Positions 32,491 to 47,407 of a DNA stretch of 64,000 nt are shown here, one piece after another. A program made the position numbers and the translations under genes. Each line of letters opens with the position of its first letter. Positions within the stretch are counted from its first letter, which is position 1. The notes beneath the pieces were generated by a model. That model was not told the origin of the DNA. It saw only the letters and a program-made list of their open reading frames with translations, and did not search any database. Source of the stretch: Labia minor (lineage: Eukaryota > Arthropoda > Insecta > Dermaptera > Spongiphoridae); contig OY720345.1 in NCBI GenBank assembly GCA_963082975.1, positions 78,709,034 through 78,773,033 of the forward strand. Direction: 5' to 3'.

Positions 32491-32689
32491 TACCCCCGAA
32501 GAAATACATAGTATTTCGTTGGAAGTCTGTATGTAAAAGGTTTTCATCCATTTTGTTTCAATCAGTATATTACATTATATTATCATTTCTGTTTGGGTTC
32601 TTATTTAAAATATATTTTAATTTAATCAGTAAATTAATTATGTTACTATTGTATTTTTATATCTATCTGTCTATCTCTGTGCCTCTACA

Positions 32690-32820
32690 GATCTCGAAAG
32701 CAACCCCATTTCTCCAAGTATCCCAATCCTGAGCTATAACCATCTAACTCCTACCCTGTCCCATCTGTCCACGTCCCTACATTGTCCACTCACCGCGTCC
32801 TTGATCTTCCCAATCCCACC
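32690..32820 (-). mobile_element. LINE 3' tail fragment
   Basis: On the minus strand it matches the terminal V.NVGRD...GQ(G)...MV(I)AQD.DTW.(N)(M)V segment and ends with GAGGCACAGAGATAGACAGA, the GATA-type tail of the LINE family at 55245-55846. Strongly decayed. Confidence 0.6.
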
Positions 32821-35800
32821 ATATATATATATTTTGCAACATTTCTGAAAAATGGAACACCCGCAGCTCAGCTCAGGAGTTACCTGAGATTCTAATTTCT
32901 TTTTTATTTTTCATCATTTGAGGTACCCTTCACCTCAGAAAAATTTGGTTACCTTACTCCTTGTATTTTAGGATCTGGATTCTTTTGCGTACGGACGGAC
33001 AGACTGTCGTATTAAATATATAGATGAAAGAATAAACAAATAATTAAATCAAAATTCAAAATTAATCAAGTAAAAAAAGCAACTGAAATGTTATTAAATT
33101 ATCTAAAAAAAACACAATTATTAATAAAAAAATTCAAATAAAATGATTAAATAGAAATTCAAATTAATTGATATTATGAAAAAAAATTTAAATGATATTT
33201 AGACAGAGATATTGAGGTACTACCAGAATTTGTTATAATTAAGAAAATTTTCTAAAATATTATATATACCGTTTTGAAATTTAATCAAATTCTTTTTCAC
33301 CTAGCTGTCTTTTACTTTTATTTCCACGTCGGTTCGTGCATCCATATGCAGAACATGCCATGATAATTATTTTTAAAAACTAAAATAAAATAACAACTAT
33401 TTATAAACTGTCTATAACCTAAACCTAGGTGTAAACCTAACCTGGTCTTAGAATCCAGTTAGAATCTAATAAAAAATAATTTATTATTAAATACAAATTA
33501 AATTATTAAAAACTATTTATAATTATTAAATATATTAACTAAACTATAAAATAAAGAAGAAATAACTAAGAAAACTTTCAAACATACGAGAAAATTGGAA
33601 ACAACAATGTATTATGTCTTATGGAAAATTAATTGTTTTGGTACATCCAAAATGGACGACAAGAAGTTCTCCCTACTTTTTTGGTGCCACCTCCCACCAC
33701 AAAAAACAAACGGAATGTTAGGACTAAGAAGAAAAACATTTTCATTAATTATATGTCATATATTTATTTCAAACATTTAGTAGAAAATACATTTTATTTT
33801 ACGTGATCTCATTAAGAACATTTTGAAAAACTATTTATTATATTTATTTATTTGTATTTTATTCAAAAGCAATGTTTTTAGGCTTTTTGGCTTGAGAATA
33901 TCACAATTTGTAAAAATGAATAACAATATTTAAAAGACATTTTAACAAAATAAAATATTAAAATAACTATTAAATAAAAAAAAACAAGTATAAAAAATAA
34001 AATACTGTTTAATAAAATAAAATAAAAAAAATAAAAATTTACATATATAATAAACTTGCAATGTATATTTATACAGTCTATTTAGTTTTATAGAAGACTG
34101 AATGGCTTTTAGAGATAGTGTATAATAAAAACAATTTTCTGAAGGACAAAAAGAATAAATATTTATAAATAAATTAAATTTATAATTAAGATTTAATCCA
34201 AGCCAGCATAAATATTTATATATACGTATTTAATAAATTTAAGTTTTAATTGAAAATAACTTTTAAAAATTTTAATATCATTTATTGGCCACACCTCACA
34301 CATATGTATTATTTATAAAAATAGTAAAAGAACATTTTCAATATTGTTTAATAAACATTTATGATTACCCGGAGAAATGTATTAAATAGTCATTACAAGT
34401 CTAATATGTAAATAAAAAAAACATTGAAAAACTATATATTTATATATATATATATATATATATAGATATACTAAAATGATATTAAGTCTTTGTTTACAAA
34501 TCACGAGTTTAAAAAAAATGACCAGATTAAATATGATTTTTCCTTTAAATGTTATGTTTATTTAAGACAACAACTAAATTTAAAATTAAAAAATTATTAG
34601 GTGAATATGCAATACATATAATGAGAATACTTTAGTTAAAAGATTTAAATTTTTTATTCTTAATATAAAAAAAAATATATATATAATTCTAGAAAGTATT
34701 TTTTAGAATAGAATTAATCTTAGAAAATTTTGTTTTTACTCAATTTCATATAAAACTTATTTCTTTCAAATAATATGAAAAAATTTATAAAAAATAGTAA
34801 TTTAAAAAATACTTTATGTTATTGAATCTAAAATATATCTAAAATAAACTATTTGTTAAAGTACTAAATTTTATATGTATTATATTATTTTTATTAATTA
34901 TTTCATATTTTTTAAGTACATTTCTATTATAAATCCATATTGTCTTTCGATTATAATAAACTTTTAATATTTATTTTAATTTTTTATATTTTTTTATTGT
35001 CAGAGAATTATCGAAATTTTATTAGAAAAACAGTTATCTTTTAAAATTCATATTAAATTGGTCATTTTTCGAATAATACACTTATAATGAATCAGTCAAA
35101 ATTAGAAATTTCGGAAGAAATAAAGGAATTTTTAAGTACATAAATTATTTTTATATCTTATTTTATTATTCCTTCCATAATTAATAGTTAATATTTATCA
35201 AAGCGAACAACATTATACAATGTAAATCAAAATTAGTAACATTCACTTTATCAAACGTTGAATTGAATTTTTAAACGTTTTGATTTTATTCTTTTGGAGA
35301 TATATAGCTAAATTTAGTTGTGAAATCTAAAAAAGTGAGTAAAATATATAATATTTAAACAAGATGATACACACAAGAATAAAATGGAAGCGTCTAATCA
35401 ATCGATATTTTTCCTCCAAAAAATAAATAGAATAAATGCAATAAAACAAATTGTTAGTTTATGTAAAGAATGTGACCTAGAAACAAAGATTATATAAGTC
35501 TTTATTTACAATAAATATTTTAAAATTGAAAGTAATTATAAATGTTATTAATAATCTTTTCCATCTTAAATAAATGTTACAGCGCTTAATCTTTAATTTA
35601 TCTCCAGTTTACTATTTCCTGTTTTACTTTTCAAATAAATATTTCAATACATATAGAATGGAAGAATAAAAAAATACCTTTACATTCATTTTTTGATATG
35701 GTTATGTTTTTCTTTTGATATAACTATTTTTTATTTTTTAATTTATTCTAACTGTTTTGAAAAGTAAAACAATTTATTCAAATCGTTTTTATAAATCGAT

Positions 35801-37104
35801 TAATTTTATATAAATTTTAAAATTTTTTGTTTTCCATCTATATATATATATATAATATTTAAATAATTAAATAAATAAATAGTATATAAATATATTTATT
35901 TAATGGGTTTAAATTCAAACAAATGTTCGCTTTGATAAAATTTAAAACAAATTATGAAATAAAAAATTTTAATTTTACAATAATAAATTTAAATAAAAAT
36001 ATAAATTCAAAATAGAGAAAATGTATAAAGGGTATATTTATGTTTAAGAATATATAGCTATTCACACATTAAGATTGAAAGACATTAAAGGAAGAGATGT
36101 GCCGAAAATTGGAAAACAAAACCCTGAGAGAAATATATTGAAGAGTTTGTATAAATAAATTCCTATAGAAAATAATAACAATATTTCAGAACATTTTGGA
36201 CAAATTTTATAATCCTCGTTGCCAAATCGTTGTTAAGATTAATTTCACAATCATTCCAAAATAAATTAAATCAAATTTTTATAGGATGAAATTGATTATA
36301 ATTTTAATCAACCTTAATTTAAAATCTCTCTTTTTAAAATACTTTTCCATAAAATTAGTAAAAATAACAAAAATATTTCAATTTTAAAAGGGTATACAAA
36401 ATACATGAATTATTTTCAATCTAGGCCTCAGGATTTTATAAAGATATGTTGACATAGAATTAGGAAAGAGATAATTTAAATTAAGATTTATAATAGATCT
36501 CTATTAAAATTTATTTGAAAATATCAAAAATAGAAATGGGAATAAATATATTGAAAAAAATATAAATCTTCTGGGAATAAAATAAAATCATTTAAAAGTA
36601 ATCACATTATTTTTTTTAAATTAAATTATACTAATATATTTAAAAATAGTTTTATAAAAACACAAAAGATTTTTAATACATTCTGTAGGGAACACACCAA
36701 CTAAGCACAATTTCCCTAGATCTAAATTACATCATCATATTGGTTAATAACAATTCATAATTATGATAGGAAGCAATTATACAAATAATAAATTATCGAA
36801 TGATTTATCCATATTTATATAAATGTAAATTAGTACTTTTCAATTAAATTTATAACAAATAAAAAAAAAAACAGTTTGCTTTTCCACCGGAAGCACAAAA
36901 TTTGTTAACCATATAAATAGAGGAATTTACTAAAAAAATCATTTAAAAATGAAGTGAATTCATAATTTAAGTATACTTCTTAAATTTTGTTAAAATAAAT
37001 AAAAATACCAAATATTTATGTAAACATTGTTGATGTTTTAATAATATAATAAATGGATTACCTCATTTATATAGTTGATATTAAATTTATAAAAATAAAT
37101 TTAC

Positions 37105-40100
37105 TTATTCTGGTATATCTCCCATCATTAAAGGAACAACTAAATCATCCATATTTGGCAAGACAACTAATTTCTAAAATAAAATCAAAACATTAATAAA
37201 TAGTTTTTTAGAATAATTTTTGGATGAGACGGTATTTTATTAATACTTTTTAAAGTCTATAATATTATTTAATGTACCTGAAACTCTCCTATAAGTTTCT
37301 TTTCTATCCAACTTGTTAGATGACCTATAGTCACTTCTCGTTCTCCAAGTTTAGGTTTGGCAATTAAATAGAGATGAGGTTTAGCTTTGAACCCGTACCT
37401 GATGAAAAATAAAAACATAAATAAATGAAAATTGTTATGAAATAATTAATAGTTAGAGATGGATTCTTACCATATCCTATCCGTTGGAGGGGGAGGTATA
37501 TTAATTACTAATGTTCCAACTAAAGCCCGTATTTCCACTGCTAAAAACAAAGGAGTATTTGAAACTTCTTCCATAGCCCGACGAATATATTTGTATTCGG
37601 TGGCCTATATAATTAATAAAGAAAAGATTTAAAATGTATATTTAAAATATTTTAGATGAATAATTATTTTTATAAAAATATAAATCGAGATGACTTACTT
37701 GTTGAAAATATTTGGATTGAGTAATTTTGTTCACCATATTAAGAAGTCGCCTGCTGGTTTGTCCAGCAGCTGCTGGTGAAAGATTAATTGTTTCTTTCGA
37801 GTTCATAGATGTTCCAGTAGTTGAGGAACCTCCACTACTAGAAATTAAGAAGAGAATTTTGTAAATTCGAACACAATTGTTTTTGTAAATATAAGAACTC
37901 GCAATTTAATTGTTTTAAGAAAGGAATAAATTATAATATATTCCAAATTTGGTGATATAAATATAAATTATATAAGCATTATTATTTATTTATCATCGAT
38001 AAAATAACTTTATAAAATTATTTCTTAAAATTTAAAATTAAAATTAAACATTTATATAAATTGTTTTGAACGGATAATGAGAACATTGAATAACAGATCT
38101 TAAAGCATTACTTACTCTGTTGAAGTTGTTTTGTCAACTTCATCTTCCTCAGAAGATTCTGCAGAATCTTCAAGATCACTATCAAACATTGGCGATTTGC
38201 TAATAGAATACAACATAAAGAAAGCATTAAATCAAAGTGCACAATCTCATATCAGAAACGTCAAAAATACATTAAAGCATAGGGTGTTGGAGAGGATATA
38301 TTAGAAAAAATATTTTAAGTGCCAACAATAATAAAACATGAAAAAGTGGAACTAAATGAAAAACAATTACATTTCTCTTAAAGAAACGAATAAATAGACA
38401 ATTATTTGTATGATATAAATAAATCAAACTTAAGTAATTCTTTTTGAATTAATTATATTAACATACCTTTTCTCAGGTTCCTCTCCAACTAATTGTTGTT
38501 GAATTTGTGGCATTTCACCTTCCACTCGACGTAATTTCATAAAATTAAGTTTAGTCTCTAAAATTAGGGCAGCAGATCCTTCATATGTAAAATCAAGTTC
38601 AAACCATAAGCCTTGTTCATCAAGTTTTGGGCAGCTAGATCTATGTATTGTAGGAGATGTATTCCCCAAAATAAATTCAGCTATTGAAAGATGTTCAACA
38701 AAATAAGGTAGCTGAAATAAGAGTAAATAATATAACAAAAATAGATTCTATAATGATTAATAACAAAAATTAATTAATTAGAAGTTAATGTTATACCTTT
38801 AATGTAGCAAGTTTTCTTTGAATTTTTTCGGTTATTCGTGCTTTCAATGTTTGGCTACGTAAAAAATCAAAAAGTAATCTAGCAGTAAATGTGTTAAACC
38901 AAAGAAGACTTGGATCAACATTAGAAAGATCAAATTTCAGTTTGGATGAATCATTTATTTGTCCAGAATTCCCATTCGATTGAGATGAATTATTTGGATC
39001 TTCGTTAGATGTATCAATTGTTTCTTGAGGTAATGTTGAAATGTTCAGATCCAATGATATCTTATTTCGACTTGTATTAAGGTTCTGTAATAAAATAATA
39101 TTTATAATTATCATGAATTAATAATTATTTGTATAAAAAATTATTTAAGATATATTAATGTAATATAATGGTAGTATAGGAAATATTTATGAATATATTA
39201 TATTTTCATTAACAAAAAATATATAATTTATTAAAAAAATAAATTAAGAAAATTTATTTTAAATTTTACTTTTAAATCAAAGCGAGCCATAAATCGATTA
39301 TAATCATGAAGGAGTTGTTGTTGTTTTTCAAATGAACTAATAATTTCTTGTGATGGCGTGGTGCATTGCTCTGGTGATTTATCGTTTCCTCCAGGTGATA
39401 AATCCCCACAAGCCTTTGAACTAAAAGTTAAGTTTGTTGGAAATTGATTTGATGAAGTATTTTCCAAACTTCTAGTGCCAGCTTTTAATCTTCTGTACCA
39501 TTCTTCTTTTTCACGATCAGCTCGAGCAAAAAGATAAAGGCATTTGGGTTTTTCAAGATGAGTAAAACTTTCTAAATCAACATCAACAGTATCTGTATCT
39601 TCTTCTAAAGGTGAACTATCACGAGAGATTCCATCATCTGTAATTCCACTCGCAAGACATTCTAAAAAAAATTAAATTGATAAATTTAGAAATAATTTTT
39701 TTTTAATTTATATTAATATGCCTGAATTTTTTATTTTACCTGTGGATGTTCTTGTTGCAATAGAATCATCATTAGTTTGATCAGAATCATTTCGTTGAAC
39801 AGTAATTTTTGGTTCATTTATATCAGATTGATCTTCATTTTTTGAAAGTTGAATACAAATTGGATATTTTTTGGACCAAATTCGACGTCGAGCAAGACCT
39901 TCAGGTAATAATTTAATCTGAAATAATTTAAATTAATAATTACAATATATTGAAAAAATATAAATATTATTTAATTACTAACCTCACAGCCTGAAATGTT
40001 ATAAATACGTTGGTGAGTAAAACGAAGTTTATGTGTTCGTTCATTCCAGGAAGCTCTTTTCGGAATTTTGCTTCGAGAATGAGATAGGCGTAAAGTTCCA

Positions 40101-43100
40101 TTCTCGAGTCTTACATAAACAGACTGAGTTAAACCTATATGATATGTTTCAGGATTATAATCTGCTGGAAATTCATTCATCCATCCCTTTTTAAAAGAAG
40201 TTTTAAAAATTACAATTATTAAGTCAATATTTTTTAAATAGGAAATATTATTTAATGAAAATAGACATATTGTTTACTTGTATAAAAACATACCGAAAAC
40301 TCAGCATATTGTCGATGTTCTCGGGCTGCAGGAATTTGTAAGACTTTTGTTAAGTTATCCGATGTTTTAATTCTGATATTCGAGGATATATCTAAAATGA
40401 TTAATAATAATCTTAATAAAATAAAACATTATAATTTAAATATACTAATATATATATTATTAAATAACAATACCTTCTACTAAACCACTGGAAAACATTC
40501 TATTATATAAATCAAATATTCGAATGCATCCAGCACCTATAAAAAAACCTAACACCAAAGGCCAGAAAAAAATTGGTAAAGGGATATATAACCATATCAC
40601 AAAAATACATAGGAAAAATAAGGATATTCGTTTATGTTTAAATATTAATAAAGGGACATCATAAATAAGAAATTCTCGAATCATGATAGATATTGATTTG
40701 TCTTCGCTAATCTTTGGTGAACGCATATCAAATGGAGAAGTTGGCAGAGATGTTCGAAAATCATGAATGTCCATCTAAAATCAAAACATCACAAAGACAA
40801 AATTTATATAATCCCTTAGAATGAAAATATTTTGATCTGAATTTATTTACAAATTTAAGAATTATAAATATGTAAATAAAATATATATTGTCATGAAAAT
40901 AAGTTTTTAATTAATATTTTACCTTATTTTCTTCTGATGGTTTTAGTAGTGATATCTCATTTATAGAGTCTCCCTCTTCAGCAGCTTCTACTGCAGATTC
41001 CACTCCAACTTCATAGTCATCATTTTCATTATTATAAAGATCCGACATTTTCATGGTTTCAGGAACATCTATGAGAAATAAATTGAATTTATATTTAATA
41101 ATTCATAAGAAAAATTGACGTAAATGGATTTTTTTCAGAAATAAATTAATTTTCCATACTTTTAGATGGAGAAGTTATTGGGTCGTGAGAATGGAAACGA
41201 TGACGAAGTTTAGAAAATTTACGACTAAATGATGAAGTACGACATTTTTCAACTGGACTCGGGGGTGGAGAAGGCGGAGGAGGTTCAACAGGTGTTTCTT
41301 CCTTTTTTTAGTAAATAAATTTAAAAAAAAAAATTAGAACTTAATTAATAAGATTATTATATTAATTTTATATTTTTTATATATATTAAACTGAAAGTAA
41401 AGTTTATTTATTTTGAAAAAAATAAAATAAAATTATTTAAGATTGTTCAAAAAGTAATTATTTATTCATTTATATTAATGTTTAGAATAGAGATATAATA
41501 CTAAATTTTTTTCCATTACAGCTGTTTCTCAGCTTGGGGTTGGATGAAGAGAGGTGATTTCTCTTCTCCACAAAAAAAAAAACTAAATTATGAATCATCA
41601 ACCACATTACAGGGAGATTAGGGCAAATAAAATGAGAGAATGTACGTAGCTTGTACAAGCAAGGTGCATTCCAAAATTTATTAAGGGAAATTAAAAAATA
41701 ATGTAGAAAGGGTTGTCAGAGAAGTAGGAGATGAATGGGTGTAGTTCAGAATAGGGGTTCTTGGAAGAAAGTGGTTGCTGCGGCCAAGATCCACAGATAG
41801 TTAGATAAATTTATATTAATGTTTTCCCCTTAAAAATAATCTTCAGTAAATATTATACTAGGATTACCACTTATAAAAAATAAAATAATGGTTTGAATTA
41901 CCTTTTCTGATTTATTAATTAATAAAATGGGTTCAGATTCTATTTGGGAAGTAGTTAACTTGGAAGATCGAACAGGACTTTCATTTGCAGAATTAATTGA
42001 TTGCACTTCATATTCATTATCCGATATACTAGAATTATTTTCCCTTAAACGTTTCATTTCACCAAACTTTTCTTCTACTGTTTTTGTTATTTTTCCTTTA
42101 AGTTCTTGAAATAATCGCCAACCAGCATCAGGTGGATTACCTGACCCCATCGCTATATTATTATTGATTTGGGTGGATGAATTGCTATCAGAAGGTTGAC
42201 CAGCATCAACGGAAATTGAGCGTTTGCTCGTTCCTAAACCTTTAAGATATTCTTTCATTGGTGAAGGCTCACGCGACGAAATACTTGTAGTTGTTATACA
42301 ATCATTAGTTAGTTCTGATATTTCGGGTTCTAATAAAAAAATATAAACGTATTAGTAAGAAATTGGTACATATATAAAAAAATGAACCAACCAGTTTTAT
42401 CACTTGGTTCCTCTTCTTGTTCACTACTAGGGCCAAAGATTTCTTCTAATTCTTCGTCTTCGGTATGGAATTTTATAGCAAATGTTGGAACTGATGTTGT
42501 AATGGACTTTCCTTGAAATAAATAAATATTTGTTTAAAAAATATCATTAAATAAATAAGGAATGTTGATAATTTAAAATAATAATGGGAATAATAAGTTT
42601 AAAAATAAGATGTTAATATTAGATTTGGAAGAAGTATATATGATAAAAAAAATAATATTAATATATGATAATAGTTTTTAAAATAATGTCTCAAAATTAA
42701 GAAAATATAATTCATTTATTTAAATTAAATAACAAAAAAAATTTTTAATTAAAATTAATTTATATGGTTGGTGTCCATATATATTTGATTTATTAATAAT
42801 CTTAAATATAAGATTCTAATAGAAGTTCTTATCAATTTATTTTTTATTATATTTATTTTTAATATTTAGGAATAAAATCAATTATTTTTTCAGTAAGAGT
42901 GAGTGAACAATTATAAATATAAAAATATTTCTACCTTTAAGGAATTAAATGAGCATTTTCTAAAACCTACGATAATTAATAAACATATTATGTTCACTTA
43001 TATACATTATTACACATTTAATAATAATCTATAGATAGCAAAGGTTTATTATTTCTTATATAAAATTCTGTTATATAATTATTTACAGGAAAATAGTAGC

Positions 43101-43577
43101 ATTATTTTAATGATCATCTCAAATAATTTACAAATGATTTTTTTAATAAATTATAACATGTTAAATATAAATTAGGAATTAATAATTTTATTTAAAATGA
43201 TTTTCTGTTTTTACTAAAACATTTGTAAACTATTTATATAGTTATAAATTAAAAAATTTTTAACACTTAATAAATAAATAATATAATAATAACAGCTAAC
43301 TAACATTTTCCATTTGTCTTGTTAGTATCTAAAGTAAAAATGATATAAATATTAATCAAGTAAATAATTAATTTTTCAAACATTTTGTTAAGAAGCAAGT
43401 ATTTTTAATTAACATATATTAATAGATGAATGTAGAATGATAAAAAATTATAATAAAAAATCATGTTTTTTTTTTAGTAAAAAAAATTTAAGATAATAAA
43501 TAAAAAGCATTAATATGTGAGAGAATACCCTTGAGCATGCCGAGGGTGATTTTACTTATACGCTTGCGTTCAGACAT
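37105..43577 (-). CDS. TEX2: Testis-expressed protein 2 (TEX2) orthologue, SMP-domain lipid-transfer protein
   Basis: Seventeen minus-strand exons: 43577-43529, 42511-42392, 42329-41902, 41301-41160, 41068-40923, 40774-40474, 40391-40294, 40186-39983, 39917-39740, 39661-39270, 39084-38797, 38711-38467, 38199-38116, 37837-37699, 37604-37471, 37398-37278, 37173-37105. Phases close throughout, giving 1,045 aa. N-terminal 340 residues: Ser/Pro/acidic and disordered. Residues about 345-385: two closely spaced membrane helices (hairpin) that would anchor it in the ER. Residues about 429-640: PH-like region with GWMNEFPADYNPETYHIGLT, VYVRLENGTLRLS, LARRRIWSKKYPICIQL and KCLYLFARADREKEEWYRR. Residues about 755-1040: SMP domain with LLWFNTFTARLLFDFL, KLPYFVEHL, YFQQATEYKYI, INIPPPPTDRIWYGF, ARPKLGERE-like, DWIEKK-like and LPNMDD. 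TEX2 (yeast Nvj2) shuttles lipid, including ceramide, at ER contact sites; the role is inferred from orthology. Exon 1 encodes only 16 residues. Confidence 0.95.
41630..41815 (+). mobile_element. LINE 3' tail fragment in TEX2 intron 3
   Basis: AATGTACGTAGC...GATGAATGGGTGTAGTTCAG...TGGTTGCTGCGGCCAAGATC followed by ACAGATAGTTAGATAAA matches the 3' end (ending VVAAAKI and a GATA tail) of the LINE at 55245-55846. Heavily deleted. Confidence 0.65.
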
Positions 43578-46500
43578 GGTTATTCTATTATTTTCAAATA
43601 TTTTTTTAGAATTAGAGATATTTGAAGTAACAAATATGTTAGTTAATTAATTGTGAGCTATGTACAGAAGAAAAGACTGAAACAAGAAAGTAAGGAGAGG
43701 TAATCATTTTAATTATTTCAAATAGGTAGAAGAATAAAAACCAAAACCACAAAGATATGAAGCTTACTAAAATTACTTCCTTTTTCCATCTTGTTAGCCA
43801 TAATAAAGTATTATAATAAAAAACATACAAACGTTTATTTATGAAGTCATCTTTATTTAAGTTCTTTGAAATGTCATTATTGTCAAGGAAATGACAATTA
43901 GAAATATTGTCAAAATATTAGACTCAAGTTGGGTATAATAAAAAAACACAAAGATAACAAACCTTAGAAAAATTAAATCTTTATTTTAAAATTAAAATAA
44001 ATATAAAATATAAAATATATTTTTAAATAGATATTAATAGGATTTTTTATAAAATTTATAAAAAGTATATATAAAAGATTTAATTAATTTTTGTTGGGGC
44101 ATGCTTTATAATTATAGAAATTATAAAGACCGCTTAATTTAAACGTTTCCTTACGTACCTTTTTGATTGGGGCATTTCCATATTTATCGTCTTTTTAATA
44201 AAAATGTCAATTTTGTCCCATTTTTAACAAACTAAATTAAACACTAAAATTGTGTCATAGAGTGTGAGAAATTTTATGCTAAAGTGTTGAAGAATATTGA
44301 AGAAAACACACCTATGCATCAATACAAATTTTTGAAATCGGTTTTGTCACTCTAGAATAATCGTTTGTAGAATAAATTTAGAAGCTATATATAATATTTT
44401 TTATTTATCAGCTTATTATTTATGAATACATAATATTTGAAAAGTTGAGAATTAGAAGTGTAGCCCATAGAATTTTGGCGCCTGATGAAGAACAGTAATT
44501 GACGCCTTTCAAATAAACATAGATAATTTTTCGGAAATAAAATTTTTTATCACAAATACATTCCACAAATAGTATATAATATTATTTAATAATCATTTTA
44601 CTTTTATAAAATTTAAAAGTAGAATATTTTTGAACAGGATAGTTAAAAGATAATTTTTAAGAAAGAAAATTTATTATCACAAATAAATACATTCTATAAA
44701 TAGTATATAATATAATATTCATTTTACTTTTATAAAATTTAATATTTAAAAGTAGAACATTTTTGTAAAGACAGTTACAAGATATACAAATCTATTGGAT
44801 AATATATTAACGTTGAAGAAGGTACTGGGGGGGGGGGGGGGGCGGAACCCCTTTTTTAGGTAAGAAGAACGGTGGTACCAGGTATTTGTATAAAATTCAT
44901 TTAAATTATTTATTTTTTTCAAAAAAAAGATACTCCGATTAGTAATAAAAAATATTTTTTCTAAGAGGGGATTATTATTATTTAATTGTAAAAGAAATAT
45001 ATATTTTCTGTCAGTCTATTGTGAACTATCAATAGAGTCAGTGATTTGTTTTTCTATTTTTTGTTTTAGCTAAGTGTAGTAATGTAGTGAACAAAAAGAA
45101 TGCAGTTAAATGCTAGGATATCTTCCAAATGACATGACGGCCTGCTACATCTCAATCATTATAGGTATCTACATTGAATTTATAGTTATACTCGATAAAC
45201 AATTCATAATTTCAAATTGAACATTTCCCATCTCACCCACATAATTTTTTCATATAATATAATAATTTTAAAAAAACTTTAAAAAAAAAATATTTTAATA
45301 AAAATTAAATTTAATAAAATGCATTTTTATAAATTTGTACTGATATACTTATATAAATTTTTCATTAAGATTAGGACAAGAATTTACCTTAAATATTCTA
45401 TCGATTCTATTTAATAATTCATTAATTCAAAATTATTAAAAGTTAAATAAAATTTATAAGAATATTAAAAAAATCAACTATAAGAATTAATTTTACTTCA
45501 ATGGAATTATTAAAATATTTTTTTAAATGAAAATTCTAAATGAAAATATTTCCAATTTATGAATTATTTGCTGAAATATTTTTTAATTTTAAAGAATTTT
45601 AGTAATTTAATATTTTAAAAAATTTATACACCCTTTGATGATGAAATGATCTACATAATAAAGCACACCAAATGTAAGTTATCATCGTTATTTATTTAGC
45701 ATTGCACATGTTAAAAGAGGTATAAATTTTATTAATTTCCAAATGTAAATGTAATATTTATAGTAATGTTTAAAACATACGAGAGCAGGTCAATAAGTCC
45801 CCCGATCACAATAAAATATATTCAACAATAATGTACATTAGAATAGTTTAGAGTAACTTTACGGAGTAAATAGAATATTTTTCTAATTTTTTATTTTAAA
45901 TACTAATATAGAGGATGGCTGGTATATAACAGTAAAATTCAGAATAAAACAGAATAAATTCGACTGAAATTAAATGTGTCATGGTGTCAACATTCAAAAT
46001 TTGAATTCATTCCTGTTTACTTAAAATGGAACTGAACAAACTTGATTATGATTCAAAATTAAAAATTCTAGAAACAAAAGTAAATATTAATTAAAATTAT
46101 TATTAATAAAATATATGGAAAATTATAAACAATATTACAAAGATTAAAAAAATTTTAAAATGGAATTTGTGTCAAAATTATTTTCTATTTTAGTAAAATT
46201 ATAATATTTTTTTAATGTTTTTAGTATTGTTGGCCTAGGGAGGAGAAGAATTGCATATTTGAATATTTGAATATAAAGAAATGACGGTAAAATTAACATT
46301 AAAAAATATATTATGAACTAAATCGGAATATCTTATTTTAATTTAAAAACATATGATGGTATAAACTAATGATATCATATTTTATTGGTGATGTACTCGA
46401 TTTTATGTCTATTTGACTCATCTCGTATCATATCATCATCACTCGACAGATTTGCTTACATTATATTTATAAAATATTGACTTATAAGAGTTTTATATTT

Positions 46501-46666
46501 ATTGATTATTAAAACCTTATTTTTATTTTAGATATCTTTAAATAATTATATTAAATAAAAACTATTATTAGTAAAAACGAAAACATTTTATACAAATAAA
46601 AAAAAATCTTTACGAGGGTTGCATAGCAACAAGGGGTTCTCTTCAATGGTATTTTTCTTCTATACT
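43578..46666. other. AT-rich DNA upstream of TEX2
   Basis: No gene seen. A run of 18 G at about 44827-44844 stands out. 44850-45640 is one copy of a local segmental duplication (other copy in 48350-51000). At 45780-45810, GAGAGCAGGTCAATAAGTCC matches the terminal repeat of the mariner relics at 53885-54427 and 58196-58640, suggesting another decayed end. Confidence 0.55.
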
Positions 46667-46674
46667 TTCTATAG

Positions 46675-46922
46675 CAGGGGTTCTCAACCTTTCAGGCTCT
46701 GCGCCCACCTTTAGAACAGTGATGTGAGGTCACGCTCCCCTGTTTCAGAGTATCGCAAAATCCTTTTTTAGAACCATTTTGAAAAAAATTGAAAAAAATC
46801 GCAAATGTTTGAAAAGTTTGGCCACAAAATCATCTTACCTTTTTTTTTTAAAAGTTTGCGGGCACTTGGTATGCTCCCCCCCCCCTAGAATGTGCTCACG
46901 CCCCCCAGGTTGAGAGCCGCTC
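46675..46922. mobile_element. hAT-type MITE
   Basis: 248 bp; ends CAGGGGTTCTCAACCTTTC and GAGCGGCTCTCAACCTGGG (right end complemented). Exact 8-bp target duplication TTCTATAG (46667-46674, 46923-46930). The interior shares AGAACCATTTTGAAAAAAAT with the element at 12267-12535, so they belong to one family. Confidence 0.9.
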
Positions 46923-47407
46923 TTCTATAGTATATATAAAATTCAATTTCAAATCTTTGCATATCTGCACGTTTAATAACCTCAAGAATCAAAAGCTGAC
47001 TATTGAATGAAATTATATAACAAAATTCTTATATACCTCTATTTGAATTCAATAACACCAGAAATTAAAGTTTAAATTAATTAGTCTATTAATTTCCGAC
47101 AATGAATATAAAATTAATAATTCTAGCAATTTCTTTACAAAGAATAATTATAAAATTTAAATTTTTATTTTAATTGCTAATATTCAAATATTATTTCAAT
47201 TATTTATTTATTCTTAAAGTTCTCATTATTGTAAAACACTAAAGTCAAAAAGATTTTTTCTTAAAATGTAAATTAAAATGACTAAATTATATTACTCGTA
47301 TCTTAGATTTTGTTTTTAGTTTAATTATTCAATTATTAATCACAACTATATATGTTAAGTGCAAAAATGATTTATTGATTATAAAAAAATTAAAATATCT
47401 TTTAGAC

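Larger units (their letters stand above)
31512..37104. other. Intergenic DNA between P-element and TEX2
   Basis: 31740-31880 has a GC-richer patch (CCCCGAGCCTCGGCTCGG). 32250-33235 is the inverted copy of the repeat in gankyrin intron 3. 32443-32490 holds two compact GC hairpins. 32690-32820 is a LINE tail. 33300-37100 is low-complexity AT-rich sequence with a TA microsatellite at about 34436-34466; I see no gene there. The open frame at 33595-33780 shows no recognisable domain. Confidence 0.6.

Noticed and set aside
40460..40774. Reading the membrane-segment frame as a separate small membrane protein
   Set aside because: It opens exactly at a splice acceptor and joins in phase to flanking exons of TEX2; the ATG is internal.
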